Source: Nematostella vectensis (Eukaryota; Cnidaria; Anthozoa; Actiniaria; Edwardsiidae). From it: DNA of 60,000 nucleotides. A model generated the notes under the pieces. That model did not search any database. It was given only the letters and a program-made list of their open reading frames with translations, and was not told the origin of the DNA. Made by a program: the position numbers and the translations under genes. Positions 14,801 to 29,800 of this stretch are shown one piece after another. Numbering within the stretch: the first letter of the stretch is position 1; each line of letters begins with the position of its first letter. Location of the stretch: contig NC_064035.1 in assembly GCF_932526225.1 (NCBI RefSeq), forward strand, positions 17,909,969-17,969,968. Reading direction: 5' to 3'.

Positions 14801-17800
14801 TGACTCTACTTCATGTTTTACAACATTGTACACTAAAGGCTACTGGAATAAGTGACTCTACTTCATGTCTTACAACATTGCACACTATAGGCTACTGGAA
14901 TAAGTGACTCTACTTCATGTTTTACAACATTGCACACTAAAGGCTACTGGAATAAGTGACTCTACTTCATGTCTTACAACATTGCACACTAAAGGCTACT
15001 GGAATAAGTGACTCTACTTCATGTCTTACAACATTGCACACTAAAGGCTACTGGAATAAGTGACTCTACTTCATGTCTTACAACATTGCACACTAAAGGC
15101 TACTGGAATAAGTGACTCTACGTCATGTCTTACAACATTGCACACAAGAGGCTACTGGAATAAGTGACTCTACTTCATGTTTCACAACATTGCACACTAT
15201 AGGCTACTGGAATGAGTGACTCTACTTCATGTCTTACAACATTGCACACTAGAGGCTACTGGAATAAGTGACTCTACTTCATGTCTTACAACATTGCACA
15301 CAAGAGGCTACTGGAATAAGTGACTCTACTTCATGTTTTACAACATTGCACACTAGAGGCTACTGGAATAAGTGACTCTACTTCATGTTTTACAACATTG
15401 CACACTAGAGGCTACTGGAATAAGTGACTCTACTTCATGTTTCACAACATTGCACACAAGAGGCTACTGGAATAAGCGACTCTACTTCATGTTTCACAAC
15501 ATTGCACACAAGAGGCTACTGGAATAAGTGACTCTACTTTATGTTTCACAACATTGCACATAGAGGCTACTGGAATAAGTGACTCTACTTCATGTTTTAC
15601 AACATTGCACACTAAAGGCTACTGGAATAAGTAACTCTACACTTAATGTTTTACAACATTGCACATAGAGGCTACTGGAATGAGTGACTACTTCATGTTT
15701 TACAACATTGCACACTAAAGGCTACTGGAATAAGTGAATCTACTTCATGTTTCACAACATTGCACACAAGAGGCTACTGGAATAAGTGACTCTACTTCAT
15801 GTTTTACAACATTGCACACTAAAGGCTACTGGAATGAGTGACTCTACTTCATGTTTTACAACATTGCACATAGAGGCTACTGGAATAAGTGACTCTACTT
15901 CATGTCTTACAACATCGCACACTAAAGGCTACTGGAATAAGTGACTCTACTTCATGTCTTACAACATTGCACACTAAAGGCTACTGGAATAAGTGACTCT
16001 ACTTCATGTTTTACAACATTGCACACAAGAGGCTACTTGAATAAGTGACTCAACTTCATGTTTTACAACATCGCACATAGAGGCTACTGGAATAAGTGAC
16101 TCTACTTTATGTTTTACAACATTGCACACTAGAGGCTACTGGAATAAGTGACTCTACTTCATGTTTCACAACATTGCACACAAGAGGCTACTGGAATAAG
16201 TGACTCTACTTCATGTTTCACAACATTGCACACAAGAGGCTACTGGAATAAGTGACTCTACTTCATGTCTTACAACATTGCACACTAAAGGCTACTGGAA
16301 TAAGTGACTCTACTTCATGTTTTACAACATTGCACACAAGAGGCTACTTGAATAAGTGACTCAACTTCATGTTTTACAACATCGCACATAGAGGCTACTG
16401 GAATAAGTGACTCTACTTTATGTTTTACAACATTGCACACTAGAGGCTACTGGAATAAGTGACTCTACTTCATGTTTCACAACATTGCACACAAGAGGCT
16501 ACTGGAATAAGCGACTCTACTTCATGTTTCACAACATTGCACACAAGAGGCTACTGGAATAAGTGACTCTACTTTATGTTTCACAACATTGCACATAGAG
16601 GCTACTGGAATAAGTGACTCTACTTCATGTCTTACAACATTGCACACTAAAGGCTACTGGAATAAGTAACTCTACTTCATGTTTTACAACATTGCACATA
16701 GAGGCTACTGGAATAAGTGACTCTACTTCATGTTTCACAACATTGCAGATAGAGGCTACTGGAATAAGTAACTCTACTTCATGTTTTACAACATTGCACA
16801 CAAGAGGCTACTGGAATAAGTAACTCTACTTCATGTTTCACAACATTGCACACTAAAGGCTACTGGAATAAGTGACTCTACTTCATGTTTTACAACATTG
16901 CACACAAGAGGCTACTGGAATAAGTAACTCTACACTTCATGTTTTACAACATTGCACACTAAAGGCTACTGGAGTGAGTGACTCTACACTTCATGTTTTA
17001 CAACATTGCACACTCAAGGCTACTGAAATGAGTGACTCTACACTTCATGTTTTACAACAATGCACATAGAGGCTACTGGAATAAGTAACTCTACTTCATG
17101 TTTTACAACATTGCACACAAGAGGCTACTGGAATAAGTAACCCTACACTTCATGTTTTACAACATTGCACATAGAGGCTACTGGAATAAGTGACTCTACT
17201 TCATGTCTTACAACATTGCACACTAAAGGCTACTGGAATGAGTGACTCTACTTCATGTTTCACAACGTTGCACACAAGAGGCTACTGGAATAAGTAACCC
17301 TACACTTCATGTTTTACAACATTGCACACAAGAGGCTACTGGAATAAGTGACTCTACTTCATGTTTTACAACATTGCACATAGAGGCTACTGGAATAAGT
17401 GACTCTACTTCATGTTTCACAATATTGCACACAAGAGGCTACTGGAATAAGTGACTCTACTTCATGTTTCACAATATTGCACACAAGAGGCTACTGGAAT
17501 AAGTGACTCTACTTCATGTTTTACAACATTGCACACTAGAAGCTACTGGAATAAGTGACTCTACTTCATGTCTTACAACATTGCACACAAGAGGCTACTG
17601 GAATAAGTGACTCTACTTCATGTCTTACAACATTGCACACAAGAGGCTACTGGAATAAGTGACTCTACTTCATGTTTCACAACATTGCACACTAGAGGCT
17701 ACTGGAATGAGTGACTCTACTTCATGTCTTACAACATTGCACACTAAAGGCTACTGGAATAAGTGACTCTACTTCATGTTTTACAACATTGCACACTAAA

Positions 17801-20800
17801 GGCTACTGGAATAAGTGACTCTACTTTATGTTTCACAACATTGCACATAGAGGCTACTGGAATAAGTGACTCTACTTCATGTCTTACAACATTGCACACA
17901 AGAGGCTACTGGAATAAGTGACCCTACTTCATGTTTTACAACATTGCACACTAGAGGCTACTGGAATAAGTGACTCTACTTCATGTCTTACAACATTGCA
18001 CACTAGAGGCTACTGGAATAAGTGACTACTTCATGTCTTAACAACATTGCACACTAGAGGCTACTGGAATAAGTGACTCTACTTTATGTTTCACAACATT
18101 GCACACAAGAGGCTACTGGAATGAGTGACTCTACTTCATGTCTTACAACATTGCACACTAGAGGCTACTGGAATAAGTGACTCTACTTCATGTTTCACAA
18201 CATTGCACATAGAGGCTACTGGAATAAGTGACTCTACTTCATGTTTTACAACATTGTACACTAAAGGCTACTGGAATAAGTGACTCTACTTCATGTCTTA
18301 CAACATTGCACACTATAGGCTACTGGAATAAGTGACTCTACTTCATGTTTTACAACATTGCACACTAAAGGCTACTGGAATAAGTGACTCTACTTCATGT
18401 CTTACAACATTGCACACTAAAGGCTACTGGAATAAGTGACTCTACTTCATGTCTTACAACATTGCACACTAAAGGCTACTGGAATAAGTGACTCTACTTC
18501 ATGTCTTACAACATTGCACACTAAAGGCTACTGGAATAAGTGACTCTACGTCATGTCTTACAACATTGCACACAAGAGGCTACTGGAATAAGTGACTCTA
18601 CTTCATGTTTCACAACATTGCACACTATAGGCTACTGGAATGAGTGACTCTACTTCATGTCTTACAACATTGCACACTAGAGGCTACTGGAATAAGTGAC
18701 TCTACTTCATGTCTTACAACATTGCACACAAGAGGCTACTGGAATAAGTGACTCTACTTCATGTTTTACAACATTGCACACTAGAGGCTACTGGAATAAG
18801 TGACTCTACTTCATGTCTTACAACATTGCACACAAGAGGCTACTGGAATGAGTGACTCTACTTCATGTCTTAACAACATTGCACACAAGAGGCTACTGGA
18901 ATGAGTGACTCTACTTCATGTTTCACAACATCGCACATAGAGGCTACTGGAATAAGTGTCTCTACTTCATGTCTTACAACATTGCACACTAGAGGCTACT
19001 GGAATAAGTGACTCTACTTCATGTCTTAACAACATTGCACACTAGAGGCTACTGGAATAAGTGACTCTACTTCATGTTTCACAACATTGCACACAAGAGG
19101 CTACTGGAAAAAGTGACTCTACTTCATGTTTTACAACATTGCACACTAAAGGCTACTGGAATGAGTGACTCTACTTCATGTTTTACAACATTGCACACTA
19201 GAGGCTACTGGAATAAGTGACTCTACTTCATGTCTTACAACATTGCACACTAGAGGCTACTGGAATAAGTGACTCTACTTCATGTTTTACACCATTGCAC
19301 ACAAGAGGCTACTGGAATAAGTGACTCTACTTCATGTTTTACAACATTGCACACTAAAGGCTACTGGAATGAGTGACTCTACTTCATGTTTCACAACATT
19401 GCACACAAGAGGCTACTGGAATAAGTAACTCTACTTCATGTCTTACAACATTGCACACTAGAGGCTACTGGAATAAGTGACTCTACTTCATGTTTTACAA
19501 CATTGCACACTAGAGGCTACTGGAATAAGTAACTCTACTTCATGTTTCACAACATTGCACACTAAAGGCTACTGGAATAAGTGACTCTACTTCATGTTTC
19601 ACAACATTGCACACTAAAGGCTACTGGAATAAGTGACTCTACTTCATGTCTCACAACATTGCACACAAGAGGCTACTGGAATAAGTGACTCTATTTCATG
19701 TTTCACAACATTGCACACTAGAGGCTACTGGAATAAGTGACTCTACTTTATGTTTTACAACATTGCACACTAAAGGCTACTGGAATAAGTGACTCTACTT
19801 TATGTTTTACAACATTGCACACTAGAGGCTACTGGAATAAGTAACTCTACTTCATGTTTCACAACATTGCACACTAGAGGCTACTGGAATAAGTGACTCT
19901 ACTTTATGTTTTACAACATTGCACACTAGAGGCTACTGGAATAAGTGACTCTACTTCATGTTTTACAACATTGCACATAGAGGCTACTGGAATAAGTGAC
20001 TCTACTTCATGTTTCACAACAGTGCACACTAAAGGCTACCGGAATAAGTGACTCTACTTCATGTTTTAAAACATTGCACATAGAGGCTACTGGAATAAGT
20101 GACTCTACTTCATGTTTCACAACATTGCACACTAGAGGCTACTGGAATAAGTGACTCTACTTCATGTTTTACAACATTGCACACTAAAGGCTACTGGAAT
20201 AAGTGACTCTACTTTATGTTTTAACAACATTGCACACTAGAGGCTACTGGAATAAGTGACTCTACTTCATGTCTTAACAACATTGCACACTAGAGGCTAC
20301 TGGAATAAGTAACTCTACTTCATGTTTCACGACATTGCACACTAGAGGCTACTGGAATAAGTGACTCTACTTCATGTCATAACAACATTGCACACTAGAG
20401 GCTACTGGAATAAGTGACCCTACTTCATGTTTTACAACATTGCACACTAGAGGCTACTAGAATAAGTGACTCTACTTCATGTTTTACAACATTGCACATA
20501 GAGGCTACTGGAATGAGTGACTCTACTTCATGTTTCACAACATTGCACACTAGAGGCTACTGGAATAAGTGACTCTACTTCATGTTTTACAACATTGCAC
20601 ACTAGAGGCTACTGGAATAAGTAACTCTACTTCATGTTTCACAACATTGCACACTAGAGGATACTGGAATAAGTGACCCTACTTCATGTTTTACAACATT
20701 GCACACTAAAGGCTACTGGAATAAGTAACTCTACACTTCATGTTTTACAACATAGCACACAAGAGGCTACTGGAATAAGTGACTCTACTTCATGTCTTAC

Positions 20801-23800
20801 AACATTGCACACTAGAGGCTACTGGAATAAGTGACTCTACTTCATGCTTCACAACATCGCACACTAGAGGCTACTGGAATAAGTGACTCTACTTCATGTC
20901 TTACAACATTGCACACAAGAGGCTACTGGAATAAGTGACTCTACTTCATGTTTTACAACATTGCACACAAGAGGCTACTGGAATAAGTAACTCTACTTCA
21001 TGTTTCACCACATTGCACACTAGAGGCTACTGGAATAAGTGACTCTACTTCATGTTTCACAACATTGCACACTAGAGGCTACTGGAATAAGTGACTCTAC
21101 TTCATGTTTCACAACATTGCACACTAGAAGCTACTGGAATAAGTGACTCTACTTCATGTTTTACAACATTGCACACTAAAGGCTACTGGAATAAGTAACT
21201 CTACACTTCATGTTTTACAACATTGCACACTAGAGGCTACTGGAATAAGTGACTCTACTTCATGTTTCACAACATTGCACACTAAAGGCTACTGGAATGA
21301 GTGACTCTACTTCATGTTTCACAACATTGCACACTAGAGGCTACTGGAATAAGTGACTCTACTTCATGTTTCACAACATTGCACACTAGAGGCTACTGGA
21401 ATAAGTGACTCTACTTCATGTTTTACAACATTGCACACTAAAGGCTACTGGAATAAGTAACTCTACACTTCATGTTTTACAACATCGCACACAAGAGGCT
21501 ACTGGAATAAGTGACTCTACTTCATGTCTTAACAACATTGCACACAAGAGGCTACTGGAATAAGTAATTCTACTTCATGTTTCACAACATTGCACACAAG
21601 AGGCTACTGGAATAAGTAACTCTACTTCATGTCTTACAACATTGCACACTAGAGGCTACTGGAATAAGTGACTCTACTTCATGTTTCACAACATTGCACA
21701 CTAAAGGCTACTGGAATGAGTGACTCTACTTCATGTTTTACAACATTGCACATAGAGGCTACTGGAATAAGTGACTCTACTTCATGTCTTACAACATTGC
21801 ACACTAAAGGCTACTGGAATAAGTGACTCTACTTCATGTCTTACAACATTGCACACTAAAGGCTACTGGAATAAGTAACTCTACTTCATGTCTCACAACA
21901 TTGCACACAAGAGGCTACTGGAATAAGTGACTCTACTTCATGTTTTACAACATTGCACACTAGAGGCTACTGGAATAAGTGACTCTACTTCATGTCTTAC
22001 AACATTGCACACTAGAGGCTACTGGAATAAGTGACTCTACTTCATGTTTCACAACATTGCACACTAAAGGCTACTGGAGTAAGTAACTCTACTTCATGTT
22101 TCACAACATTGCACACTAGAGGCTACTGGAATAAGTGACTCTACTTCATGTTTCACAACATTGCACACAAGAGGCTACTGGAATAAGTGACTCTACTTCA
22201 TGTTTCACAACATTGCACACTCAAGGCTACTGGAATAAGTAACTCTACTTCATGTTTACGACATTGCACACTAAAGGCTACTGGAATAAGTGACTCTACT
22301 TCATGTTTCACAACATTGCACACTAGAGGCTACTGGAATAAGTAACTCTACACTTCATGTTTTACAACATTGCACACTAAAGGCTACTGGAATGAGTAAC
22401 TCTACTTCATGTTTACAACATTGCACACTAAAGGCTACTGGAATAAGTGACTCTACTTCATGTTTTACAACATTGCACACAAGAGGCTACTGGAATAAGT
22501 GACTCTACTTCATGTTTCACAACATTGCACACTCAAGGCTACTGGAATAAGTAACTCTACTTCATGTTTCACAACATTGCACACAAGAGGCTACTGGAAT
22601 AAGTGACTCTACTTCATGTTTCACAACATTGCACACTAAAGGCCACTGGAATGAGCGACTCTACTTCATGTTTTACAACATTGCACATAGAGGCTACTGG
22701 AATAAGTGACTCTACTTCATGTTTTACAACATTGCACACTAAAGGCTACTGGAATAAGTAACTCTACTTCATGTTTTACAACATTGCACACTAGAGGCTA
22801 CTGGAATAAGTGACTCTACTTTATGTTTTACAACATTGCACACAAGAGGCTACTGGAATAAGTGGTCCTACTTCATGTTTCACAACATTGCACACTAGAG
22901 GCTACTGGAATAAGTAACTCTACTTCATGTCTTACAACATTGCACACTAGAGGCTACTGGAATAAGTGATTCTACTTCATGTTTCACAACATTGCACACA
23001 AGAGGCTACTGGAATAAGTAACTCTACTTCATGTCTTACAACATTGCACACTAGAGGCTACTGGAATAAGTGACTCTACTTCATGTTTCACAACATTGCA
23101 CACTAAAGGCTACTGGAATGAGTGACTCTACTTCATGTTTTACAACATTGCACATAGAGGCTACTGGAATAAGTGACTCTACTTCATGTCTTACAACATC
23201 GCACACTAAAGGCTACTGGAATAAGTGACTCTACTTCATGTCTTACAACATTGCACACTAAAGGCTACTGGAATAAGTAACTCTACTTCATGTCTCACAA
23301 CATTGCACACAAGAGGCTACTGGAATAAGTGACTCTACTTCATGTTTTACAACATTGCACACTAGAGGCTACTGGAATAAGTGACTCTACTTCATGTCTT
23401 ACAACATTGCACACTAGAGGCTACTGGAATAAGTGACTCTACTTCATGTTTCACAACATTGCACACTAAAGGCTACTGGAGTAAGTAACTCTACTTCATG
23501 TTTCACAACATTGCACACTAGAGGCTACTGGAATAAGTGACTCTACTTCATGTTTCACAACATTGCACACAAGAGGCTACTGGAATAAGTGACTCTACTT
23601 CATGTTTTACAACATTGCACACTCAAGGCTACTGGAATAAGTAACTCTACTTCATGTTTCACAACATTGCACACTAGAGGCTACTGGAATAAGTAACTCT
23701 ACACTTCATGTTTTACAACATTGCACACTAAAGGCTACTGGAATGAGTAACTCTACTTCATGTTTACAACATTGCACACTAAAGGCTACTGGAATGAGTG

Positions 23801-26800
23801 ACTCTACTTCATTTTTTACAACATTGCACACAAGAGGCTACTGGAATAAGTGACTCTACTTCATGTTTCACAACATTGCACACTCAAGGCTACTGGAATA
23901 AGTAACTCTACTTCATGTTTCACAACATTGCACACAAGAGGCTACTGGAATAAGTGACTCTACTTCATGTTTCACAACATTGCACACTAAAGGCTACTGG
24001 AATGAGCGACTCTACTTCATGTTTTACAACATTGCACATAGAGGCTACTGGAATAAGTGACTCTACTTCATGTTTTACAACATTGCACACTAAAGGCTAC
24101 TGGAATAAGTAACTCTACTTCATGTTTTACAACATTGCACACTAGAGGCTACTGGAATAAGTGACTCTACTTTATGTTTTACAACATTGCACACAAGAGG
24201 CTACTGGAATAAGTGACTCTACTTCATGTTTCACAACATTGCACACTAGAGGCTACTGGAATAAGTAACTCTACTTCATGTCTTACAACATTGCACACTA
24301 GAGGCTACTGGAATAAGTGACTCTACTTCATGTTTTACAACATAACACATTGTTTTTTTTCCACAGTATTAAACCCCACAACCCTATACAATCTAGTATC
24401 CAACATTGGCCATTTACTAACAAACTTATTGTTTTGACAACACTGAAAGACACAAAAAAATATGTGAGGAATTTCTCTTGTCTTCTTAAGTGAGAATTTA
24501 TTCTCTGGGTTGTTGACTGATTGAATATCTTGTATGTGATTTGTTGGAACAAACATTTTATACATAATTTCTACTGTTCAGGATTTATAAGAGATCTCAC
24601 TTTGGCATGCTTCCGTCCTCTAATAGATTCACAGATTTCCCTAATAGATTCACAGTTTTGAGAGCCATGTCCACGAGATGCAGTCAAGTTGTGTGACTGT
24701 AGTTTATTAGAGGACAAAGGCACAAAAAATGAGATCTGTTTGTTTTATACAACATTAAATATGTTTTCTTGCGTTACAATCTAGTTTTGGGGATGCTGAT
24801 GCCAAGCGTGTGTGTGTCTCTCCTCTAATAACACCTGGACCCTTGACCATTCAGAGTGCACAATTTATAAGTGTTGTTGTATAATCACTGTTCTACTGTA
24901 AGTTCCTGAGCAATCAGCAAAGACAACCATGTTAAAGCCCTTTCGCATGGCTTGAATTGCATTTGAGGTTTTATTTATACCTCTTAAGCCCAGACACCAT
25001 GCAAGATCAAACTCCTGCTATGTACATTTTTAGCAAAACTTGTCCCCCGACAGTGGATTTGTTTACTGTACACTAGCGGATAGTGCTGTATGTACGCAAT
25101 TAACTCATCAGAGACTGTATATGGTTCCTTGTTTTTACTTTGTTTAATACCCTTCTTATGTTGATTTTTTGTCCTATAGACATCACTGACAATGTCAACT
25201 ATTAAGGTAGGATTACAGAATCCCAAACAATTCCTCGAATGTGTGCATTAATAGAAAAAGCAGTGATAATTTAGAGATAATTTAGATTCTAATAGATTCT
25301 TTTGTAGGTTGAGGTCTCCGTCAACTGCCAAAAATAAATGGGTGTGATTTCCATCGTAATAAAGAACAAAAACATTCTACAACATGTCATTTTGTTCCTT
25401 GTGTGAGCATTTTTCTTGCTCACATACAATAGTGATCAGTACCTATTTTTTTTGCCTTGTTCTTCAGAAACATTGCATTTTAGCAGGCTTAAATTGGACA
25501 GGATGCAATAAAAGTTACTTTTTTGCTCACAGGATATGGAAAACCATATGTCTTACGGTGTAGAGAAATCTCAAAAAAAGGATGACACTATTCAGGATCT
25601 TAAGAGAGTAAGTAAATATCCTGTGCTTATTATAATATTTGCTTGTTATACCTCAACATTATAGATATAAGACTTGAGATACTGTATAAACTGTATGAGA
25701 AGGGAGGATCATAGATTAAAAAAAACGTTTTCCTTCTTTTGACACTAGATAGGAATTTTTGTTTTACAAAAGTATAAAAAAAATCGAATGGGGGCTCGAA
25801 AAAGATGGGATGGGGCTTATGTAAAAAAGCTTTTGGTATGATTGGGATGTAGTTTTTGTTTCTTTCCTTGCTCTTCTTTAGACATACACTTTACCAAGAC
25901 AGTTTTGCTGCAATACTTACTTCAATTCCATTCTATATCTATCAATATGTTTTTTATTTCCCTTTGTCTGGTATGCTTTTGTACTTGATACACAGTAGCA
26001 TTTCAGGGACTATTACATTGATAGAAAATGGATAATAAAGATAATTGTTGTTTGCTTTCAGCTTTTGGACAGTTATAAAGAAGAGATATCAAAACATGAG
26101 GTGAGTCAGTTTCATACCTACTGATCACCGCCTATGTAATATTTTGACACATTAAACAAGTGTATTGATGTGTCATTTCATAATGAGAGGATAGTTGAGT
26201 AGTTCTGCTGATTCAGACTGACTAAAGACACTGTCTTTTCTGTAATGTATCTTTATTATAGCATGTTTATTACTATGTAATATTATAACATATTATCTTT
26301 ATTATATTTGTTTATTACAGAAAAAGGAAGATGAGTTAAAGCAACGCTTACAAAAATGTACAGAAGTCAATGAACATCTCCTACTTGAAGCAGTAAGAAG
26401 AACATTAATTTATCTTGTATAATTCATTTGGATTTGATTTCAGGCTAAGCATCTTTGGTGACGTTAGCATAGATGTGTCCTCTGTTTTCTTACTCACTTT
26501 TTTAAGCATTATTTATCACTTTAAGGTACTTTACACAAATTACCTTTGATACTACCCTGGTTCCAGAGCCTCAAACTTCTCTCTATTTACTGGCCAGCAT
26601 GGTTGAGACGAGGCATTGGCCTTTTGAAGCGCTATTTCAACTTAAGCCTTACATCCATGTTAACATTTTGTGATTAGCATGTGTCAGTTTCACGTGGTGC
26701 TACCTTGGATGCAAACATCTCTTCGCTCAGGAATTGAGTTCACGAGTATGAAACGCGCATGAAAACTGGAGTTAAAAACAACAAAATTAATCTGAAAACC

Positions 26801-29800
26801 CATGGGATCATTACTCTAGAGTTAGTGACAAGAATCTGCACAAAGAAGGAGGTGTGAAATGTGAAACATTTTCTCGAGAAAGCGCTCAAAGGAGGAGGAA
26901 ATCACAGATAAGCTTGCAGTTATCCTCGGAACGAGTCTATAAAAAAACTCAGGGGAAAGGGGGTAAATGACCTGTACAATCGCTTGCTTGAGAAAGTTGA
27001 ATCCACTATTGCTGAGTCGAGAGCAAATGCCTGGAATAAGCTGGAAAATTACTGATTTCCTGTTGTAGCCAGTTGACAGCACAGATAAGACATCTCGCCG
27101 TTTGATGAACTGGTAAAGAGATTCCTCTTGAACAGGGGAATATGGACTAATACAGAATACGGACTAATATGAACTGCAAAGCACTTTGAATATTGCAATT
27201 AAGATTTAATATATCGCTCCTGTTTCGTTCGCTTCGATGTTTGTTATTGCTGTATTAAGAAAAAGGTTTTAACCTTTTTAACTTAAAATACAATATAAAA
27301 ATGTCAGAGTTTTTTGGTTTTCATGACCACTCGTCAATTAGCCAATCAGCGACCAAGTTCAGATTCTGAACCTAGCATAAATCGAAATAGCACTTCGAGA
27401 TGCCAGAGCCTTGTCGCAAGGTCGCTGACCACCAAAGAGAGAGACTTTCGAGGCTCTGGAACCAGGGCATTTTTATACCAAAGGATGATACATAATTGCT
27501 CATTTGACAACTTCACTTAATCCTTATGCAGGGGTTTCATTAAGTTTTTGAAAAGGTGGTGGAAATTGATAAGTAGGGAGTGAAAGTCATTTTATTTCAT
27601 TAGTTCAAATCAACTTTTTAAAAAGAGTAGCCGGCGCTCTATGGAAAATATATAGCTGGTGGCTTCACCGGTTGCCGGGACCTAATGAAACCCGTCATTA
27701 ACGTCATTAAACCTCCGGAAACTAATATTGGCCAGTTCATAATAAGGCCTGAGGAATGGGTTTGTACCTTTTTGAGGACACTGTTCTGATTTTTATATTT
27801 TTTTATCACAGGCACGGCTTGAAAAAAAAAGGGTGAGAGAGAACTGTAGCGAAAATCGTCTCCGACTTGGACAGTTTGTTCCTGTACGACAAGGTGCCCA
27901 GTTTGTGGACTCATGGTCAGAGGGTTATGCATTCAAGGAGCTTAACAAGTAGGATTATTTTGCCAAATCCTGTTATTGATGCACTAGGGCTTTTATTTAT
28001 AACACTTGCACATAGTCACTAATGTGTGATTATCTGTGTTATGCAAGTGTAATAAATAAAAGGCGGTATTTCCCCCATATTATGAGGGCTATTGTGAGGG
28101 ATGTAACTGGCAAATATATTATATAAATATATGGATTCTTATCTCTTAAAGACAACAAGAGAAAATCAACCAAAAACGAGAAGAACTTGAAAAACAGAAG
28201 AAATTATTAGTTAAGAAGAAACCATCAAGTGGAGCAACAGGTAACAAAAAATTGAGATTTATTTGTTTACCAAATTATTTACCAGTTACCAAATTGCTTT
28301 ATGCCATGTACAATATACACCTATCTCAATAAAGGTTGTCAGTGCAAATGGCGATTGGCAAATGGTAGTTCTTTGAAAGTAACCATGCGTTTCGAAAAAT
28401 ATGGATAAATCAAAACAACTATCCATTAAAAGGTTACCAGTGCTTGGCTCTGACATTGCTGGACTCTATTAATTAGTACCCAAAAGCCATTTGCCATTCA
28501 CCTTTTGCACTGACAACCTTTTGTGAAATAGGTGTAATGCTAAATGTAAATTTCCTTTTCACAGCAATGTTTGGCATATTTGCATCATTTCCATAGTGAA
28601 AAAAGCACTGACCAAATATTGCTCTCATTTTAATGAGAAGGGAAAATCACAAATTATTAATGAAGGCAATATTTTTAATCAAGAGACAGGTACTGTATAC
28701 TGAGATTCAAATGCAATTCCATGTGATGATCCATGTGAAGACGGATTGCTCATGTGCTGGTGCTGTTTGCACGTACCCAACTTCCCCTGAACATTCTACC
28801 AGCAATACTGTGTCGACAAAGCGGGTCGATAAAAGACTGATCACAAGAGAAATCCAGCATCTTTAACTGCTTTTGTTTTGTTCCTTAGTCAAAGATAAAA
28901 AAGGAAAGTCTAGTGATGGAGAATTCACCAGACCCCTTTCGCCTGTGTAAGTAAGCAAGCTATAGTATATTAGTATAAATCCAATCACATACTATCAGGA
29001 ATCTTGCAGTTTGATTGGCTCCCGTACTCACTATCTATGGAACCATAGATAGTGAATAGCAAAAAAGCGTTGACAAAAGCAGTTATTTATTACTGAGATT
29101 TATTAAAATCGTCATTTATTTGAAGGTAGTATTTGAATATTTGAATTTTCTATGAGACAAATAGTCAACTTGGCGCTATGCGCCTCAAACTCGTAGTCTA
29201 ATTGTTAAGTAGTGATCCACTTTTGAATGAGATGAACTGTTGATAAAAATGTTTAATTTGCCTTTTTGAGCTTCAAACCTTTTACCTTGGGAATAATTTC
29301 AATAGAATTAGTTGGAAATAATTTAACACCAAGATGGAATGAAATGATGTCTAGCACACGGGTGTATTTTTATTTTTTGTACACATGTTCTGTAATTGCA
29401 GTACTACAGTGCAATCCAATACTTATAGTTTCAGCATCCTTATACATAGCATGTTTAGCATGCTTATACACAGGACATTTGAAAGCTATGTTGTTGATGA
29501 TTATGTTTTATTTCAGTTTGTCACCGATGGAGTACTATGAAAAAGAGGAAATACTCAAACTTAGAGCTGCAGCCCTAAAAAAGGTAGGGCTTCTGTACAC
29601 ATACACTTCGCAGGTGAATTAGTTTCACATATGTATCAAACTCTTAGCTGTTGACTGTTGTGGTTTATAGGAGGAAACAGAACTGCAACTTGAGCTGGAC
29701 AAACTAGACAGAGAACGAAGTTTACATATTCGAGAGATTAAACGCTTACAGCATGAAGATAATTCCAGGTAAGATGAACTATTGCTTCTGTGTTGCCTTG

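Larger units (their letters stand above)
7560..24342 (+). repeat. Giant 52-bp minisatellite in TLK intron 7
   Basis: About 320 head-to-tail copies of a 52-bp unit (core ggctactggaataagtgact, then ctacttcatgttttacaaca, then ttgcacacta). Variants: C or T in the middle run, 'caca(t)aga', 'cacacaaga' and 'cacactaaa' ends, and +2 units with 'ctacactt'. Because 52 is not a multiple of 3 and the unit carries TAA and TGA, no long protein is possible. The short plus-strand frames of 65-70 codons are repeat artefacts. The array starts about 20 bp after the exon 7 donor and ends about 1.2 kb before exon 8. Confidence 0.98.
24343..25532 (+). other. Remaining 3' part of TLK intron 7
   Basis: Unique sequence with a foldback at 24592-24737 and the structured element at 24945-25002. 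A strong decoy acceptor (ttttttttccacag) ends at 24366, but the frames after it do not fit the flanking phases. Confidence 0.6.

Noticed and set aside
9758-22502. Repeated 65-70 codon frames beginning MTLLHV
   Set aside because: Variant 52-bp units with a 2-bp insertion create short open stretches. They recur because the array is block-duplicated.
7560-24342. CRISPR-like regularity of the 52-bp array
   Set aside because: There are no unique spacers; the whole unit repeats. The context is a eukaryotic intron.
24367-24488. Possible TLK exon after the strong tract ttttttttccacag
   Set aside because: In the required phase it starts TAT TAA; the open frame needs phases that exons 7 and 8 do not have.
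24945-25002. Reading the structured element as a tRNA on the minus strand
   Set aside because: The outer stem is reminiscent of an acceptor stem, but there is no D-arm/T-arm pair or plausible anticodon arm and the length is too short.
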